From positions 34,376,911 through 34,440,910 of the forward strand of contig JAGTTD010000007.1 in the NCBI GenBank assembly GCA_018398585.1: 64,000 nucleotides of DNA. The letters run 5' to 3'. This document shows, piece after piece, positions 20,801 to 30,321 of the stretch (positions are counted from its first letter, which is position 1; every line of letters starts with the position of its first letter). Made by a program: the position numbers and the translations under genes. A model generated the notes under the pieces. That model searched no databases and was not told the origin of the DNA. It was given only the letters and a program-made list of their open reading frames with translations. This stretch comes from Simmondsia chinensis. Taxonomy: Eukaryota > Streptophyta > Magnoliopsida > Caryophyllales > Simmondsiaceae.

Positions 20801-23800
20801 TTTAATTGGACTTGATTTGGACATTTAAGATCTTTTTATTAGAAATTGTCAGACCAATGCATGAAGTACTAGGAATCCATAATCCACTTTGATGATGATA
20901 AAGTTGCATGAGCTTCAACAGTTGCCCTGATGATTCCTTGGAATATGGCAAGCAATGAGTAATTATTCCGTTGGTCTTTGATGTTATGTTTGTTCAAATT
21001 AATTCTTATCTTTTCTGTATTCAAAATAGTATTTAATGGATTTGTAAGTTTATTCAAATTGGTCCTCTTATTTTGTTTTTGTTTACAACAGTCTCTCATC
21101 TTTTAGTTTATAATGAAATTGGTCTCTCATATTTTATTTTATAATAGAATTAGTCTCGCATTTTTAAATTTTTACCTAATGTGGACGAGGGAACAATTTG
21201 TTATATAATAAAATATGAGGGACTATTTTAAACCAAAAAAAAAATAAGGGACTACTTCGAATAAACTTACAACTAGTACATACTATTTTGAACAAAAAAG
21301 AGGAACCAATATAAAAAAACTTATATACGTTGGAGATATGGTCAGTGCTTACCACTGATTGTGCCAATTTTTATTTGCAAAATTATGTAATCTGATCCTT
21401 ATAGATGTGAAAAATATAAAACTTAATATAAAACTACTTTTTCATTTCAATTTCCTTCCTTGTATTGATGACTAGGTGGCAGACTTGAACCTGCTAAGAG
21501 CGGAGACTCACAAATTCGAATCTCATTATACGGACAATCTTGTTGGTGAGTGGTTTAATCATATCTGAAATTTTTATTATTTGATCTGGTCATATCAAAT
21601 CTGAGACGAACATGTTGCATAATGCAGGAAGTGAAAAGGCCTACTTTGAAAGGTCACCCATCAATTTTGTCGACAAGTTTTCTTGTCCGATCATTCTTTT
21701 CCAGGGATTGGAGGACAAGGTGTGCTGCATCTTTCTTTTCTTCTTTTGGCTTGTTTGGTTTTCTTTTGTGGTCGTCGTCATTGAGTCATTATGTAGTAGG
21801 TTGTGGCAATTATATTTAGTTGAAAGGAAATATAAGATACTTTTGGCTTTAACAAAATTTGGGATGAATAGCCATTTCTAATTTTTGTCGCTTTGATAGT
21901 TTTTAACATATAAATGCTGTTGTAAATATGTTTTAACGAATAAACTATATGGAAGTCATTACAAATTCCACTACATAATAGCCAATCACATAATAGCTCG
22001 CTTAGAATTTGTTGGCTATTATTAAACATAGCTTCCAAATTCATGAATGCATTACAAATTATAAGCTAGCTAGCTAGCTTAAAGATTCACATGCGTGTAC
22101 TGGTGTTATACGTATAATTTGGCTCGTTTGGTTGTCAAATGAATTGAATTTCTACAGGAAGTTGTATTTCGCGGGAATTCAATTCCTGTGTCAACTTTCC
22201 AAAGCGTTTGGTTACCAGGATGGGAAATAAAACTTCTTAGGAACTAAAAGAAACAAGAGGGCAAATGTCCATTTCCCACAGCCTATGTATTTTCTTGTAA
22301 ACAAACAATCCCCAAGTATATTTTAGGAAAGGAATATACAATGTTTATTCATTTTGGATGCTTGTATAAAATGCAATTCACTTAAGCTTAAATTTGTTAC
22401 ACGATGACAAGTATTATTTGATTCTCATACGAGGAATGACTTGTCTCGATATGCATTAATGTAGGTTGTGCCCCCAGATCAAGCTCGCAGGATATACCAA
22501 GCTTTGAAAGCTAAGGGTTTACCTGTTGCTCTCATCGAGTATGAAGGTGAACAACATGGCTTTCGCAAGGTAAACTGTACTTGTCAGACCAAAAATTATG
22601 ATTACTTATATGATTACTGTAACAACAATCTGAGCCTTTATCGCAATAGGTACAAAATAATATACGGATCAAAATACACTACTATACTTTATCATGAATA
22701 ATGTGTTTATGGAACTTCGATAAACAATGCCTTTTCCTATGTGAGTCAAATCCGTAAATGTGCATTACAACAACGAACCTAGTGCCTCAAGGAGACTCCT
22801 GCCAAGGCAAGGTCTGGGAGACATAGTTTGAAAAAAAGATCAACAACAACAAACCCAGTGCCTCAAAGGCTTCCGCTAATGCAGGGTCTGGGGGGGTGAG
22901 ATGTATGCAGCTTTACCCCTCTAGGGTGCTACCCCGAAGGGAGGCTGTGTTTGAGGGCCCCTAACCTGAAACCTGGAAGCATAACAGCAGTAGCCAAGGC
23001 AATAGCAATATCAATAGCAATAGCACCAAGAGGACATAAAGCAATAATAATCAAGAGCAACAAGCGGTAAGGCGACAAAGCAACAAGCAGTGTGACACAA
23101 AAAGCCTAGGGGCGCTAAGCCTAGCTTAGATAAGCTCCACTATTCTAAACCGTTAAACTGCTATATCGGCTACACCTATGTTAGCTCTCGACTGAATTCT
23201 GTCGAAGTCCATTTCCTCATTTAGGTTTAGGTGAGTGAGGTTGTGTCGAATCGTCTTCATTCATCTTTTTGGCCTAACTCTCCCTTTTTTCCCAAGCGTA
23301 GTATAGAGTTGTTCGCATCTCCTGACGGGGGCAGTGGTTGGTCTACTCTTAACATGCCCAAACCACCGCAAACGTTGCTCCCTCAGTTTATCATATATGG
23401 GGGACATGCCCAATTTGCTTCTTATTATGTCATTTCCGATGGTCTGAAAAAGAGATCGATAGGGTAATATGTTTATTGTATATTTGAAAAAAGAACAAGA
23501 GAAATATATTTTACCCAAAAAAAAAAAAAAAAACCATAGCATGTTCATAAAAAGAATTAGGATATCTTTTACAATTATAGACTAGAAGGGTTTTTTTAGG
23601 ACTTGTTATTCTTAAGGCAAAAATTGTTATTGTTAGAGCAATGCTGTCTTACAAACAATGAGAGCATCAAAATTGCCTTAAAAAACTACGATTTTGCTTT
23701 GGCATTAACAATTTTGCCTTGGCAATAACTTGTTCTTTTCTCATAACTATTGGAGTTCTTTTAACTTATTGTTCTTTTATTTATTTATTTTTTTTCTTCA

Positions 23801-24138
23801 ACTTGTCGTGCTTCTTGTACATACAGTAAGAATTTGCCCTTCTATTTGCCTAAATATAATGCCATTTTCAGCCGTTTTTGCCTTCCATTTTAACCTAATC
23901 ACAATTGCAACATGGCCAACTCCGATTGACTTAACCCTTCTCAGTATATTTGTAGATTTCTACTTCGCATGTCCAAACCATTTCAAATGCGTCTTAATAC
24001 ACATCAATAATTTTTGGATGACAGGCAGAAAACATAAAATTCACAATGGAACAGCAAATGGTGTTCTTTGCAAGGCTAGTGGGCCACTTTGAGGTTGCTG
24101 ATGAAATCACACCTATCAAGATTGATAACTTTGATTAA
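8844..24138 (+). CDS. Prolyl-oligopeptidase-family serine hydrolase (S9C-like), probably plastid-targeted
   Basis: Eighteen exons join into 731 codons plus TAA: 8844-9178, 11261-11448, 11925-12029, 12159-12230, 12378-12525, 13201-13283, 14170-14225, 15984-16120, 16892-16982, 17079-17144, 17590-17812, 17987-18088, 18623-18708, 18808-18930, 21476-21545, 21628-21719, 22465-22569, 24025-24138. All joins keep frame with GT-AG borders except intron 13 (GC-AG). Residues 1-56 are Ser/Thr/Arg-rich and few-acidic, like a transit peptide; a second ATG at 9012 ([10 protein letters not shown]) would give the mature-type start. The middle is the beta-propeller part of the family ([33 protein letters not shown]). 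The C-terminal alpha/beta-hydrolase has [19 protein letters not shown], nucleophile S581 in GGSAGG, D658 in QGLEDKVVPP and H690 in EGEQHGF. It resembles plant proteins annotated as acylaminoacyl/dipeptidyl peptidase-like; the substrate is unknown. Every catalytic residue is present, so it reads as functional. Confidence 0.93.
9210..9326 (+). mobile_element. Tail-only LINE/SINE 3' copy
   Basis: Contains ggtccttcggaaataatc, gcatcccataggggtaaggc, tgcgtgaat and ends with ggttgttgttattgttg. This is the same tail that closes the LINEs at 7618-8778 and 19395-20143. No head is present. Located at the start of intron 1. Confidence 0.7.
9399..9948. mobile_element. hAT-like element with gagctcgataagct-type internal motifs
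   Basis: Left end tatgggggtaaatga and inverse right end taggggtgtaaacgagcc are matching TIRs. Flanking 8-bp duplications are cgcaaaac (9391-9398) and ggcaaaac (9949-9956), 7 of 8 matching. The interior is a dense field of gctcgataagctt/gagctcgag motifs in both orientations. No coding frame. A relative lies at 25398-26007. Confidence 0.7.
10386..10513 (-). mobile_element. Tail-only LINE/SINE retrocopy with perfect 21-bp TSD
   Basis: The insert holds only the shared tail on the minus strand (atgcctcaagggctcccgcc ... acgcagccttccccc ... aggctgtttct). It is bracketed by identical 21-bp repeats at 10365-10385 and 10514-10534, beginning tgatatgatgcgaagg. It includes an 18-base G run (10433-10450). 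The perfect duplications show that the tail alone was retrotransposed, and recently. Confidence 0.85.
11449..13200 (+). other. Introns 2-5 of the hydrolase gene
   Basis: Introns 11449-11924, 12030-12158, 12231-12377 and 12526-13200, all GT-AG, with phases that keep the frame. No transposon was identified in them. Intron 2 has an unassigned middle part (11570-11830), and intron 5 holds a (ct)n run near 13040. Confidence 0.8.
13284..14169 (+). other. Intron 6 of the hydrolase gene
   Basis: Donor GAAG|GTAGAT and acceptor TTGCAG|GG. It holds the antisense tRNA-type SINE 13611-13859. The rest is unremarkable. Confidence 0.85.
13611..13859 (-). mobile_element. tRNA-derived SINE with poly(A) tail, antisense
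   Basis: Read on the minus strand it begins gaggggttagctcaattat (box A-like), has a box B-like gtttgagaattcaaatcc about 40 bases on, continues through a body with gggccacccagtaggcc and gaaacttcatgagtagatgg, and ends in A23 (the T run 13611-13633). Pol III boxes plus the A tail identify a SINE. I did not find a convincing target duplication. Located in intron 6, opposite to the gene. Confidence 0.75.
14449..14834. mobile_element. Mutator-like MITE with perfect 9-bp TSD
   Basis: 386 bp between identical 9-bp repeats taaaaacaa (14440-14448 and 14835-14843). The termini are inverted: gggttatttacaccagaggt against the inverse of acctttggcgtaaataaccc. The TIR similarity continues inward (ccttgtactttg, ttgtgtcaattta). 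No coding capacity. A 9-bp duplication with long TIRs points to Mutator-type transposition. Relatives: the fragment at 5640 and the outer element 31410-35363. Confidence 0.85.
15062..15079 (+). repeat. Left 18-bp target-site duplication of the 5S SINE
   Basis: tgcttcaggacatttata, identical to 15335-15352 on the other side of the insert. Confidence 0.95.
15080..15334 (+). mobile_element. Complete 5S rRNA-derived SINE fused to a LINE-type tail
   Basis: 255 bp between perfect 18-bp duplications. Bases 15080-15200 align end to end with plant 5S rRNA. The intragenic promoter is kept: box A aagttaagcgtgcttggg is unchanged, the intermediate element is gcgaaagtagta, and box C is ggatgggtgacatcctggga with one change. 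The 5S part starts at the 5S +1 end, as expected of a Pol III transcript. From about 15205 the sequence is the tail shared with local LINEs (ggtcctcggaaacagtc, gttaaggctgcatacatcc, gaggcactgggtctgttgttg). A Pol III-transcribed head and a LINE-recognised tail make this a non-autonomous retrotransposon. It lies in intron 7, in sense. A Cassandra TRIM also carries 5S sequence, but in LTRs, and none are present here. Confidence 0.93.
15335..15352 (+). repeat. Right 18-bp target-site duplication of the 5S SINE
   Basis: Exact copy of 15062-15079, directly after the gttgttgtttttgt tail end. Confidence 0.95.
15735..15885 (-). mobile_element. tRNA-type SINE remnant, antisense
   Basis: On the minus strand a box A-like taggtcatccggtaaagtt (15861-15843) is followed by cgagacctaggattgaatcc, containing box B (15819-15809). 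The spacing is as in tRNA-derived plant SINEs. The tail end and duplications are not clear, so the left limit is approximate. Intron 7. Confidence 0.6.
16508..16590 (-). mobile_element. tRNA-like SINE head, antisense
   Basis: The minus strand reads gtcaagtggtcaagatatct ... ggggattcgaattcccc, a tRNA-like head with a good box B and a weak box A. No clear tail or target duplication, so only the head is claimed. Confidence 0.45.
16620..16666 (+). repeat. Compound microsatellite (ctt)n(att)n
   Basis: Nine or so ctt units followed directly by att units, in intron 8. Confidence 0.9.
17145..17589 (+). other. Intron 10 of the hydrolase gene
   Basis: Donor AAG|GTACTG, acceptor TGCAG|GTGACT. It holds the antisense SINE-like block 17206-17345. 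Confidence 0.85.
17206..17345 (-). mobile_element. tRNA-type SINE with (aaat)n tail, antisense
   Basis: The minus strand starts tttcagtggttcagtggtct (box A-like tggttcagtgg), then gatgcctagatcaaatctag (box B-like gatcaaatc). It ends in repeated aaat units (the tttattta run 17207-17229). Boxes plus tail support a SINE; duplications were not resolved. Intron 10. Confidence 0.55.
18089..18622 (+). other. Intron 12 of the hydrolase gene
   Basis: Donor ACAG|GTTGAA, acceptor TCATAG|GTTATG. It contains a sense tail-only retrocopy at 18308-18431. Confidence 0.85.
18308..18431 (+). mobile_element. Tail-only LINE/SINE 3' copy
   Basis: tctatagggtaacaccctgt, aggggtaaggctgcgtacat, gaggcactaggtggtggctg: the shared tail without a head. 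Target duplication not evident. Intron 12. Confidence 0.7.
18709..18807 (+). other. Intron 13 with GC-AG borders
   Basis: The exon ends TTC-CTG and the intron starts GCAAGT; the acceptor is GGTAG|GTGGAC. The frame (AKFL|VDKGKVD) is kept only with this GC donor. The nearest GT, three bases further in, would shift the frame. The donor otherwise matches consensus, as known plant GC-AG introns do. Confidence 0.9.
19057..19118 (+). repeat. Compound microsatellite (ca/cg)n(ta)n
   Basis: acacacgcacgcgcacgcccacgc-type dinucleotide stretch passing into (at)n. Confidence 0.85.
19395..20143 (+). mobile_element. 5'-truncated LINE with frameshifts and shared tail
   Basis: The plus strand has broken RT C-terminal frames: [14 protein letters not shown], then [33 protein letters not shown], then 19685-19948 with [20 protein letters not shown] and [15 protein letters not shown]. 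The tail at 20015-20143 (gggagcccttcggaaacaac ... ggtaaggctgcgtacatc ... gttgttattgttgt) matches the 5S SINE tail. At least two frame changes make it dead. Same family as 7618-8778. Intron 14. Confidence 0.8.
20664..20786 (+). mobile_element. Tail-only LINE/SINE 3' copy
   Basis: ggttggggcccattctgaaa, acaacctctctacaagtgct, catcttgccttcttcaaact, ending gttattgttgttg. More diverged than the others. Intron 14. Confidence 0.65.
20925..21345. mobile_element. MITE-like block with antiparallel arms
   Basis: The left half repeats aaattggtcctctt/aaattggtctctcat; the right half has the complementary sense (atgagggactattttaaacc, aataagggactacttcgaat). The arms are imperfect and I could not fix the ends or a duplication. 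Confidence 0.4.
21720..22464 (+). other. Intron 16 of the hydrolase gene
   Basis: Donor AAG|GTGTGC, acceptor GTAG|GTTGTG. It contains a gctagctagctagc palindrome near 22065. One MITE-like end (tttggctcgtttggttgtca, near 22118) suggests another small element, ends not fixed. Confidence 0.75.
22570..24024 (+). other. Intron 17 of the hydrolase gene
   Basis: Donor AAG|GTAAAC, acceptor GACAG|GCAGAA. It holds a short antisense tail fragment (22776-22832) and an antisense LINE fragment (22856-23460). The rest, 23470-24024, is T-rich intron. Confidence 0.85.
22856..23460 (-). mobile_element. LINE RT C-terminal fragment with shared tail, antisense
   Basis: The minus strand gives [40 protein letters not shown] and a broken continuation. 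It then runs into the tail (22985-22856: gcctcaaaggcttccgctaa ... atgtatgcagctttacccc) ending in caacaacaa on the plus strand. Third member of the LINE family at 7618 and 19395. A partial second tail (22776-22832) lies just downstream. Confidence 0.8.
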
Positions 24139-24513
24139 AATCCCATTCTTCTGCTTATATTCTGTCTTTGAGGTCCCATTATACTTGAATCTTCAAATGA
24201 ACGATTCAACACGAGAAGTTTGGAGCTTATCTAATTAGTGTAGTGGTAACTATTTTATCTCCTTGATATGAAGTTCTTACGGTTGTTTCTTTTTCTGTTT
24301 TGCGTTTAATGTATACCTATTTAGATTGGTAAGAACTATAATAGGGAGCATAGGGGATGAGCTTTTAACTAGGACCTCTAGTTCGGGAGTGGAAATCTGT
24401 GCTACTATACTAACTCTTACAGTTCGTATTTAAAAAAATATCTGCTTGGATTTAGTTTTGTTTTTATATGGTTTACCGAACTGGGTGAATCATTGCTGTT
24501 GTTCTATTAATGA

Positions 24514-24519
24514 AATAAA
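24514..24519 (+). terminator. Candidate polyadenylation signal of the hydrolase gene
   Basis: aataaa about 375 bases after the TAA at 24138, in tgaaataaatgttcacg. It is the clearest such hexamer in the 3' region; plant signals are loose. Confidence 0.45.
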
Positions 24520-24589
24520 TGTTCACGTTTGTAGTTTTAGGCTTTGTTTTTCATTTTATGTAAAAGCACAAAGAACACTTCATTTTATT

Positions 24590-26460
24590 TTCACCTTGAT
24601 TACGTCGTGAACGATTTTGCTTTCAAATTGGCGATTCTGGTTTCAACTTGTTCATCTGCGCTCCGGCTAGTGACTCAACCCTGGCCAATTCACGTGATTT
24701 GATGGTGGTTGAATGTCTGGAAAAGGAGCAAAATGATGGGCAGCGAATACAGGTGTCAGAGGAGGATCAAAACGTTGTACAGTGCTTTGAGCTAGGTGAG
24801 ACCATCTTGACGGTAGTTCAAGATACTCCTGTTGTTGATCAGCAGCCGATTCAAATTCCAAATGTTCTTATTGTTTCTGCAGAAGGTTGCAGTGAGACAT
24901 GAATAGCAATGTCGTAGAAGCTGGCACGTGTATTTCTATTGGGAATGGGGAACATTGATGATGAAGCTGCTGTTGAAGGTGGTTCTAATTTGAATGCTGC
25001 CTGAGCCCTGGTTCCTCTTGCAGAACAAACTTGGGAATTTGGTAAAAGATTAGGACTGTGCTTCAACGGACCCGACAGTGATATTATTCAGACTTTGTAC
25101 TCTATTGAAGATGAGGCCGTTGGGGAGAATACTACGGAAGAAGCAGACACAAAAGACTCGTTCTACCCATATTTCGACCCAAGGTACCTAATCAGATACT
25201 CGGTTCTGTCTATTCTGACACCGAAGTCTCGAAGCTTGTGGATTGCTATTGCGGATGTGTGCAAGGGCCTAAGACTGAAGCTAGAGGATTGATCTAGAAT
25301 AAAGTTTTGAAAAGATAAGTGGCTTGGAGATGAGTGCCCTGGAAAAATGATCCTTTGACTTGTTGAAAGTGTTGATTACTTGATCCTTGGCTACGTTGAG
25401 GGGTGTAAACGAACCGAGTGTTCGCTGAACTATTCGTGCTTGAAATTGGTTACAGCTCGCTCGTGTTTGTATTAGGGCTCGATAGACTATTGAGCTGAGT
25501 TCGAGCAGGCTTGATAAGCTTATTGAGCCGAGTTAGAAAAAGGAAGTGCTCGGCTTGTTGACTTTTGCGAACAATTTGATAAGGGTTCGTAAAGGGCTTG
25601 ATAAGAATTCGTTAAAAGCTCTTTAAGAACTTGTTAAGATCTCGTTCAGGGCTCATTGACAGGTAATATTAATTCGAAAATAGTTTGATAATAGCTCGAT
25701 AATAACTTAAATAGCTTAGCTTGATAAGGAGCTTGACTCGATAACAAGCTCAACTCGGCTATGAGCTCGATTTTGGTCGGTATCGAGCTTTGCTTGGCTT
25801 GATAACGAGCTTGAATTGGATCGATTAGCGTAATAAGCCGAGCCGAGTAGCAAACATAGTAAACTCTTATTGAACAAAGCTCGATTAAAGATTCAAAAAC
25901 TCGATAAAAGCTTGGCTTAAACTCGAGCTTAATAAGCCTTATTGAGCTCGAGTTCGAACAAGAGTGTGCTCGGCTTGGCTCGGTTGTCTTGGCTCGTTAC
26001 ACCCCTAGACACGTTGCTTGGCAATGATGGGGTTTCTATTAGGTTGTGTCAAATAATGTTGAAGACTTATTTGAACAATGGATCACTTGTTATGTTGCGT
26101 TTTCCATATTTTGTAGTCATTTGGAATGTAAGAAGTAGAATTATCTCCAATGATGGTTGTTGGCACGAGGATGAGATCTATTGGAGTATTAAATAGGGGC
26201 TACGTTTTTGGATCATGGTGTGGCGTGAGGAGCTTCCTAAGTCTCGTGATGAAATTGTTAGAAAACTCGAGTGTATTAACGTGCGGTGTGAGGTGATCCC
26301 CTACTCCCCTGCCCTAGCTTCTGTCGGCTTCTGCATTGGTTTTTGCATATGCAATGTTTTACTGCCCTTGATCGCGCTGGAGTAGTTGCATTTGGCTTCT
26401 GTTAATGTTTTATATTGTGAGTTTCTCGCTAATTATCAAAAAAAAAAAAAAATAAAAAAA
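24590..26460 (+). mobile_element. L1-type LINE remnant (ORF1 end, ORF2 start, A-rich end), split by a hAT-like element
   Basis: Broken plus-strand frames at 24648-25292 end with TWEFGKRLGLCFNGPDSD followed by an Asp/Glu-rich segment. This W-E-x-G-K-x-L-G signature closes ORF1 in plant L1 elements and recurs at 57125-57331. After the hAT-like insert, 26070-26130 reads LRFPYFVVIWNVRS, like an ORF2/endonuclease start (WNVRG). The end is an A-rich run 26439-26466 after cgctaattatc, as in the LINE ends near 28430 and 39185. No complete frame survives. Confidence 0.55.
25398..26007. mobile_element. hAT-like element with gagctcgataagct-type motifs (second copy)
   Basis: The inverted ends are aggggtgtaaacgaaccgag and the inverse of ggctcgttacacccct. 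Probable 8-bp duplications are gctacgtt (25390-25397) and gacacgtt (26008-26015), 6 of 8 matching. The interior is filled with gctcgataa/ttgagctcgag motifs. Same family as 9399-9948. Inserted into the LINE remnant. Confidence 0.65.
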
Positions 26461-26554
26461 AAATAAAAATATAATAGTAATACAACTACTATTTGCCATT
26501 TAAGATTTAGATTATTCTTTTATCATGACAAGCAAAAAATTATATTTGTTAGAT

Positions 26555-26695
26555 ACATGAGAACCCGTATAGTATAGTCATTATGCCATCTTTTCCCATC
26601 CTTGATAATTGGTTGCGACACTCCACTTTAACGAGATCATGGTTACCATCCCTAAAGAGAAGGCCAAACATGTTACTATTTGTAATGAGAGAAAT
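26555..26695 (-). pseudogene. Antisense relic of a DD11-like (prolamin-like) gene
   Basis: The minus strand reads FGLLFRDGNHDLVKVECRNQ then LSRMGKDGIM. This aligns with the FNHVFKEGSHK..HASCCKQMLRMGKKCHDD part of the plus-strand copies. Only the middle of the domain remains; the signal peptide and both ends are lost. It lies head-to-head with the copy at 27278, about 600 bp apart. A sister relic is at 41640-41850. Confidence 0.55.
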
Positions 26696-27277
26696 AATGA
26701 CCTATTTATAATATATTATACTCGCATATGTACATATATAATATACGAGATTTATCAAAAAAAAAATATATATATAATATACGAGATCTATATATGAGCA
26801 AATACTACGACATATAATGTAATATCTAATGCGTGTTTAAGCTAACTTGAACATCTTAACAATCGAAAAAGGATCCCAAAGTTCATACCTGCTGTAGACC
26901 CCTAAAATACTGGAAACCAACCTCGACGCCATTAATGTTATTTATGTAATGTTTACTATGAATGTGAGGAAAACAAATGTATTCCTTTCAAAATTTTCGT
27001 ACCTACCTTGCCCTAATTTTACTCATTTGAACAATAAAAATGCCTAATTAAACATATTCTATTAATTCTATAATAGATTTCTATAAGTTATTATCAATTA
27101 AGTAATTTAATTAATGAAGTAAACGTTTTCAACGTCTATGCCATTATTTTTTCCTTTCATGCTACTTTGTGCATATAAACAACCTTGAATCTCTATGACA
27201 CCATCATCAATATCCATTCGTTTTTATTTATTTATTTATTTTTTTCTCTCACAAACACAAGGTATAAACACAATATC

Positions 27278-27645
27278 ATGGAGATGAAAACCACTGTGTT
27301 TAGTGTTTCTGTTGTGCTTGCTACGTTGCTGAGCGCATGTAAACTTGTAAGGTCTGAAGAAATCCTTCCACCGGCGTTAAGTACAAACATGACTCCCAGA
27401 CATATAAAGGAATGCTGGAGCAAACTATCAATCAATTGTGCAGAATCAATATTTAACCATGTGTTCAAGGAAGGAAGTCACAAATCGATTCATGCTTCGT
27501 GTGTAAGGAGATATTAAGGATGAGAAAAAGATGTTATGATGACTTAACTACACGGGTTCTTAAAAACGAGGATTATGAAGAGAAGGTACGAAAAATCATC
27601 CAGAAAAAAGAAAACATTTGGAAGTCATGTAACTCGGTAGTTTAA
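27278..27645 (+). pseudogene. DD11-like prolamin-like secreted protein, copy 1, frameshifted
   Basis: The start ATG sits after a TATA-like catataaac (about 27172). A 26-residue signal peptide (VFSVSVVLATLLSACKLVRS) leads into the prolamin-like domain: ECWSKL, NCAESIFNHVFKEGS, HASC. One base is missing at the CC pair (tgtgtaagg where the sister copies have tgttgcaag), so the frame ends at 27517. In the shifted frame the domain continues to the normal TAA at 27645, with K-R-C, EDYEEKV and KSC. The family (DUF784/ECA1/DD11-like) is expressed in female gametophytes. Six Cys are expected; here two are lost to the shift. A sequencing error is the alternative to a pseudogene. Confidence 0.75.
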
Positions 27646-28140
27646 TTTGTCAACTATAAAAATACACGAATAATTTTATCTTTCTTTTGAGTGTCTAATT
27701 ACATTACAAGTATACGCACGATTTGAATAAAGTTTCTTTCTACATATAATAATACGTTTTCTTGTCCAATTTACATTGTACGTCTTTTAGCTTTTTAACT
27801 GTTAAAAACTATGAATATGCTCTGGCGTATAAAAAAGTTATTTTACAATCAAAACAAAAAAAGATCCATAATTAATCTTATATGTAGATTATTTAAAAAT
27901 ATTTTTTTTTGAAAAAGATCATATTAACCTTATATCTTCACTGCCATTATCCAATTTCATTTTCACCATTAAATTCCATTCTCACCACCATCACTATCCC
28001 CATCACCACGACACTGTGACTATATGAATGCCAATGATGTGAGAATGGTGCAATGAATTTACTAGTCTTTCTCTGTGCAATGCACGAATAGTGTAGATCA
28101 AATTGACGATGTCTAATTTGAGGTGTTCCAAGTAACATCA
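27646..28140 (+). other. 3' flank of DD11-like copy 1, shared with copies 3 and 4
   Basis: Contains the duplicated stretch atacacgaataattttatct and, near 27950, ccaatttcattttcaccatt, found again after copies 3 (38040) and 4 (45400). This shows the duplicated unit includes several hundred bases of 3' flank. Confidence 0.6.
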
Positions 28141-28436
28141 AGTGCCTATCTGGTTATTGGCGCTTGTGTCATGTTTGGGGGTTTATGCCATAAAAGGTGT
28201 TATTTTGCGGTTTAGGAGTGGGTAAAAGTTGTGATCCTTTTGACTTTTCGTGTTTTAGGAGTTGGTGTGGATCTAGACGTCTAGGTTTTTTGGGGTACAT
28301 TGTTGTACTTTAGAAGTTGGTGTGGGGGTAGGTTTCTATGTTTTTTGGGGTTTGTTGCTATGTTTTTTCCGCTCTTGTGGGCTTTTTTGGGTGCGGATTT
28401 TGTACTGAGAGTTATCTCTTTAATTATCGAAAAAAG
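28141..28436 (+). mobile_element. LINE 3' untranslated end (5'-truncated)
   Basis: G/T-rich stretch (gtttttggggtttgttgcta, ggtgcggattttgtactgag) ending ctctttaattatcgaaaaaa, the same style of end as the L1 remnants near 26430 and 39180. It interrupts the copy 1 flank, which resumes near 28590. Confidence 0.5.
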
Positions 28437-28659
28437 ATTTTAATTTACGTGTTGTGTCATTATCCAATTTATGTATTTCATTAATTGTTGTTTTCATGTG
28501 GTGGAAACTTGAATACATGAGAGGAGACTTAATCATCACCACTCTAGAAAAGTTTGAATGGAGTTTGGTGCATTTTAGCGTAATATATAGAAAGATGTGC
28601 ACCAAGATTAGATAGATGAAGGAGACGTGTTTAAGTTCGTTTTGACATGCAAGACAAAA

Positions 28660-29440
28660 GTTATCAGAATTCTTTTTCTTTTTGTAACTGAATACAATCC
28701 CGACAAAAAGAGGCGCACTGGCACTCGGGCCCCAAATACAAGAGACAAGAAGCAAATACACCTAGTATAAATCATCAAAGATATAAGTCTGCGGGAAAAA
28801 AAAAAAAAAATCAAGACATCTAATGATCCCCAATATCACAAGATCATCTTCAAAGTCATTTTCAAGGAATCCTTATGTCGCTAATGGATCACCTAAGGGC
28901 TCATTCAAGATTCCTTGCTACTCCGTTCACCTCGATGATTTTGCTGAAATCTCCTAGTACAAATAAGGACTCACCAGCAAATGCCTTCAAATCATAGAGA
29001 TCATTCCATATTATCGCTCTTCCCTTACTAGTATACGACCAATATATCAGGCATACACCATAAAAGTTAATCCTTTGCAATGACTATAAGATACATAGGC
29101 CTCTTTTGAAGATGGCTTCCTCTAAACCGGCTTTCCGAGGTACCACATCCACGCTCTTCCAGTGTTTAATAGCCATAGAATCAAGAACATCAAATCTCAG
29201 GCCAAACTTTTTCCAAATTTGATAGGCAATGCGAGCAAATAACTACCCACTCTCAGAAGGGGACGTAGACCTCAGAGGGGTTTCGATAAAGGGGCATGAC
29301 TTAGAAGACCTTCTTCTCACAGTGCCTTTGGAATCTTGATTTTTTCTGATTAGCCTCTTTATCAATTAACACCCGAGGCTGAGATTTGGAAGGAGCTTGG
29401 GTTAGTTTGACGCCAATTAACATCTAATAGTTAAGAAAAC
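28660..29440 (-). mobile_element. L1-type LINE fragment with endonuclease remnant
   Basis: The minus strand shows ORF1-like text, then INFYGVCLIYWSYTSKGRAI, WNDLYDLKAFAGESL and FVLGDFSKII: the EEP endonuclease core of ORF2 (normally GDFN; here GDFS). Several stops are present. Downstream (28800-28665) comes a 3' untranslated end with gtattcagttac and an A-rich finish. Most of ORF2 is deleted. Confidence 0.6.
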
Positions 29441-29952
29441 AAGTAACACTTCATTTTATTTTCACCTTGATTACATCATGAACAATTCTACTCGTGTAAT
29501 TATAAACACTTAAATTGTTCATAGATATGAGAAAAAAAATACCCAAAAGTGGAACTTGTATAAAAAGAACTTGTTGTAGACCCTTAAATTACTGGAATCT
29601 GCCTTGATGTTATTAATGTTATTTGTTGTAATATTTACTTGAATGCGAATGAGATAAATGTATTCCTTTAAAGTTTTCCTGCCTACATCGTTCTAATTTT
29701 ACTCATTTGAACAATAAAAATGCCTGATTAAAACTTATTCTATTAATTTCATAATAAAGTATTATAAGTTATTGTCAATTAAGTAATTTAATTAATGACG
29801 TAAATGTTTTCCACATTTATGCCATTCTATTTTCCTTTCATGCTATTGGTGTATATATTAACAACCTTGAATCTCTGTGACACCTTCATCAGCATTCATT
29901 CATAGTTATTTTCTTATTTTTTCTCACAAACACGAGGTATAAATACAATACC

Positions 29953-30321
29953 ATGGAGATGAAGACGAATGTGTTTAGCGTTTCTGTTGTGCTTGCTGTG
30001 TTGCTGATTGCATGTAGACCTGTAAGATCCGATGAAATCCTAGCACCAACATCAAGTGCTGACATAACTCCTTGACATATAAAAGAATGTTGGAGCAAAC
30101 TATCAGTTAATTGCGCATAAGCAATATTTAAGCACGTGTTCAAGGAAGGAAGCTAGAAATCTGTTCATGCATGGTGCTGTAAGCAGATGTTAAGGATGGG
30201 AAAAAGATGTCATGATGACTTGACTGCATGGGTTCTTAAAAATGAGGATTATGAAGAGAAGGTACAAGAGATCATCCAGAGAAAGGAAAAAGTTTGGGAG
30301 TCATGTAATTTGATAGTTTAA
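29953..30321 (+). pseudogene. DD11-like copy 2, three in-frame stops
   Basis: 369 bases, same length as copy 3 (122 codons plus stop), start ATG after a weak tata (gtatatatta, about 29853). The signal peptide is intact (VFSVSVVLAVLLIACRPVRS). Arg after ITP has become TGA, a Glu codon has become TAA and a His codon after GS has become TAG. All six Cys codons remain (ECW, NCA, CC, RC, SC). No frameshifts, so this copy died by point mutation alone. Confidence 0.85.

Larger units (their letters stand above)
18931..21475 (+). other. Intron 14 of the hydrolase gene (longest)
   Basis: Donor GGT|GTATGT, acceptor CTAG|GTGGCA. It carries a (ca)n/(ta)n microsatellite, a sense LINE fragment with tail, a tail-only copy and a MITE-like block with antiparallel arms (about 20930-21340). 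Confidence 0.85.
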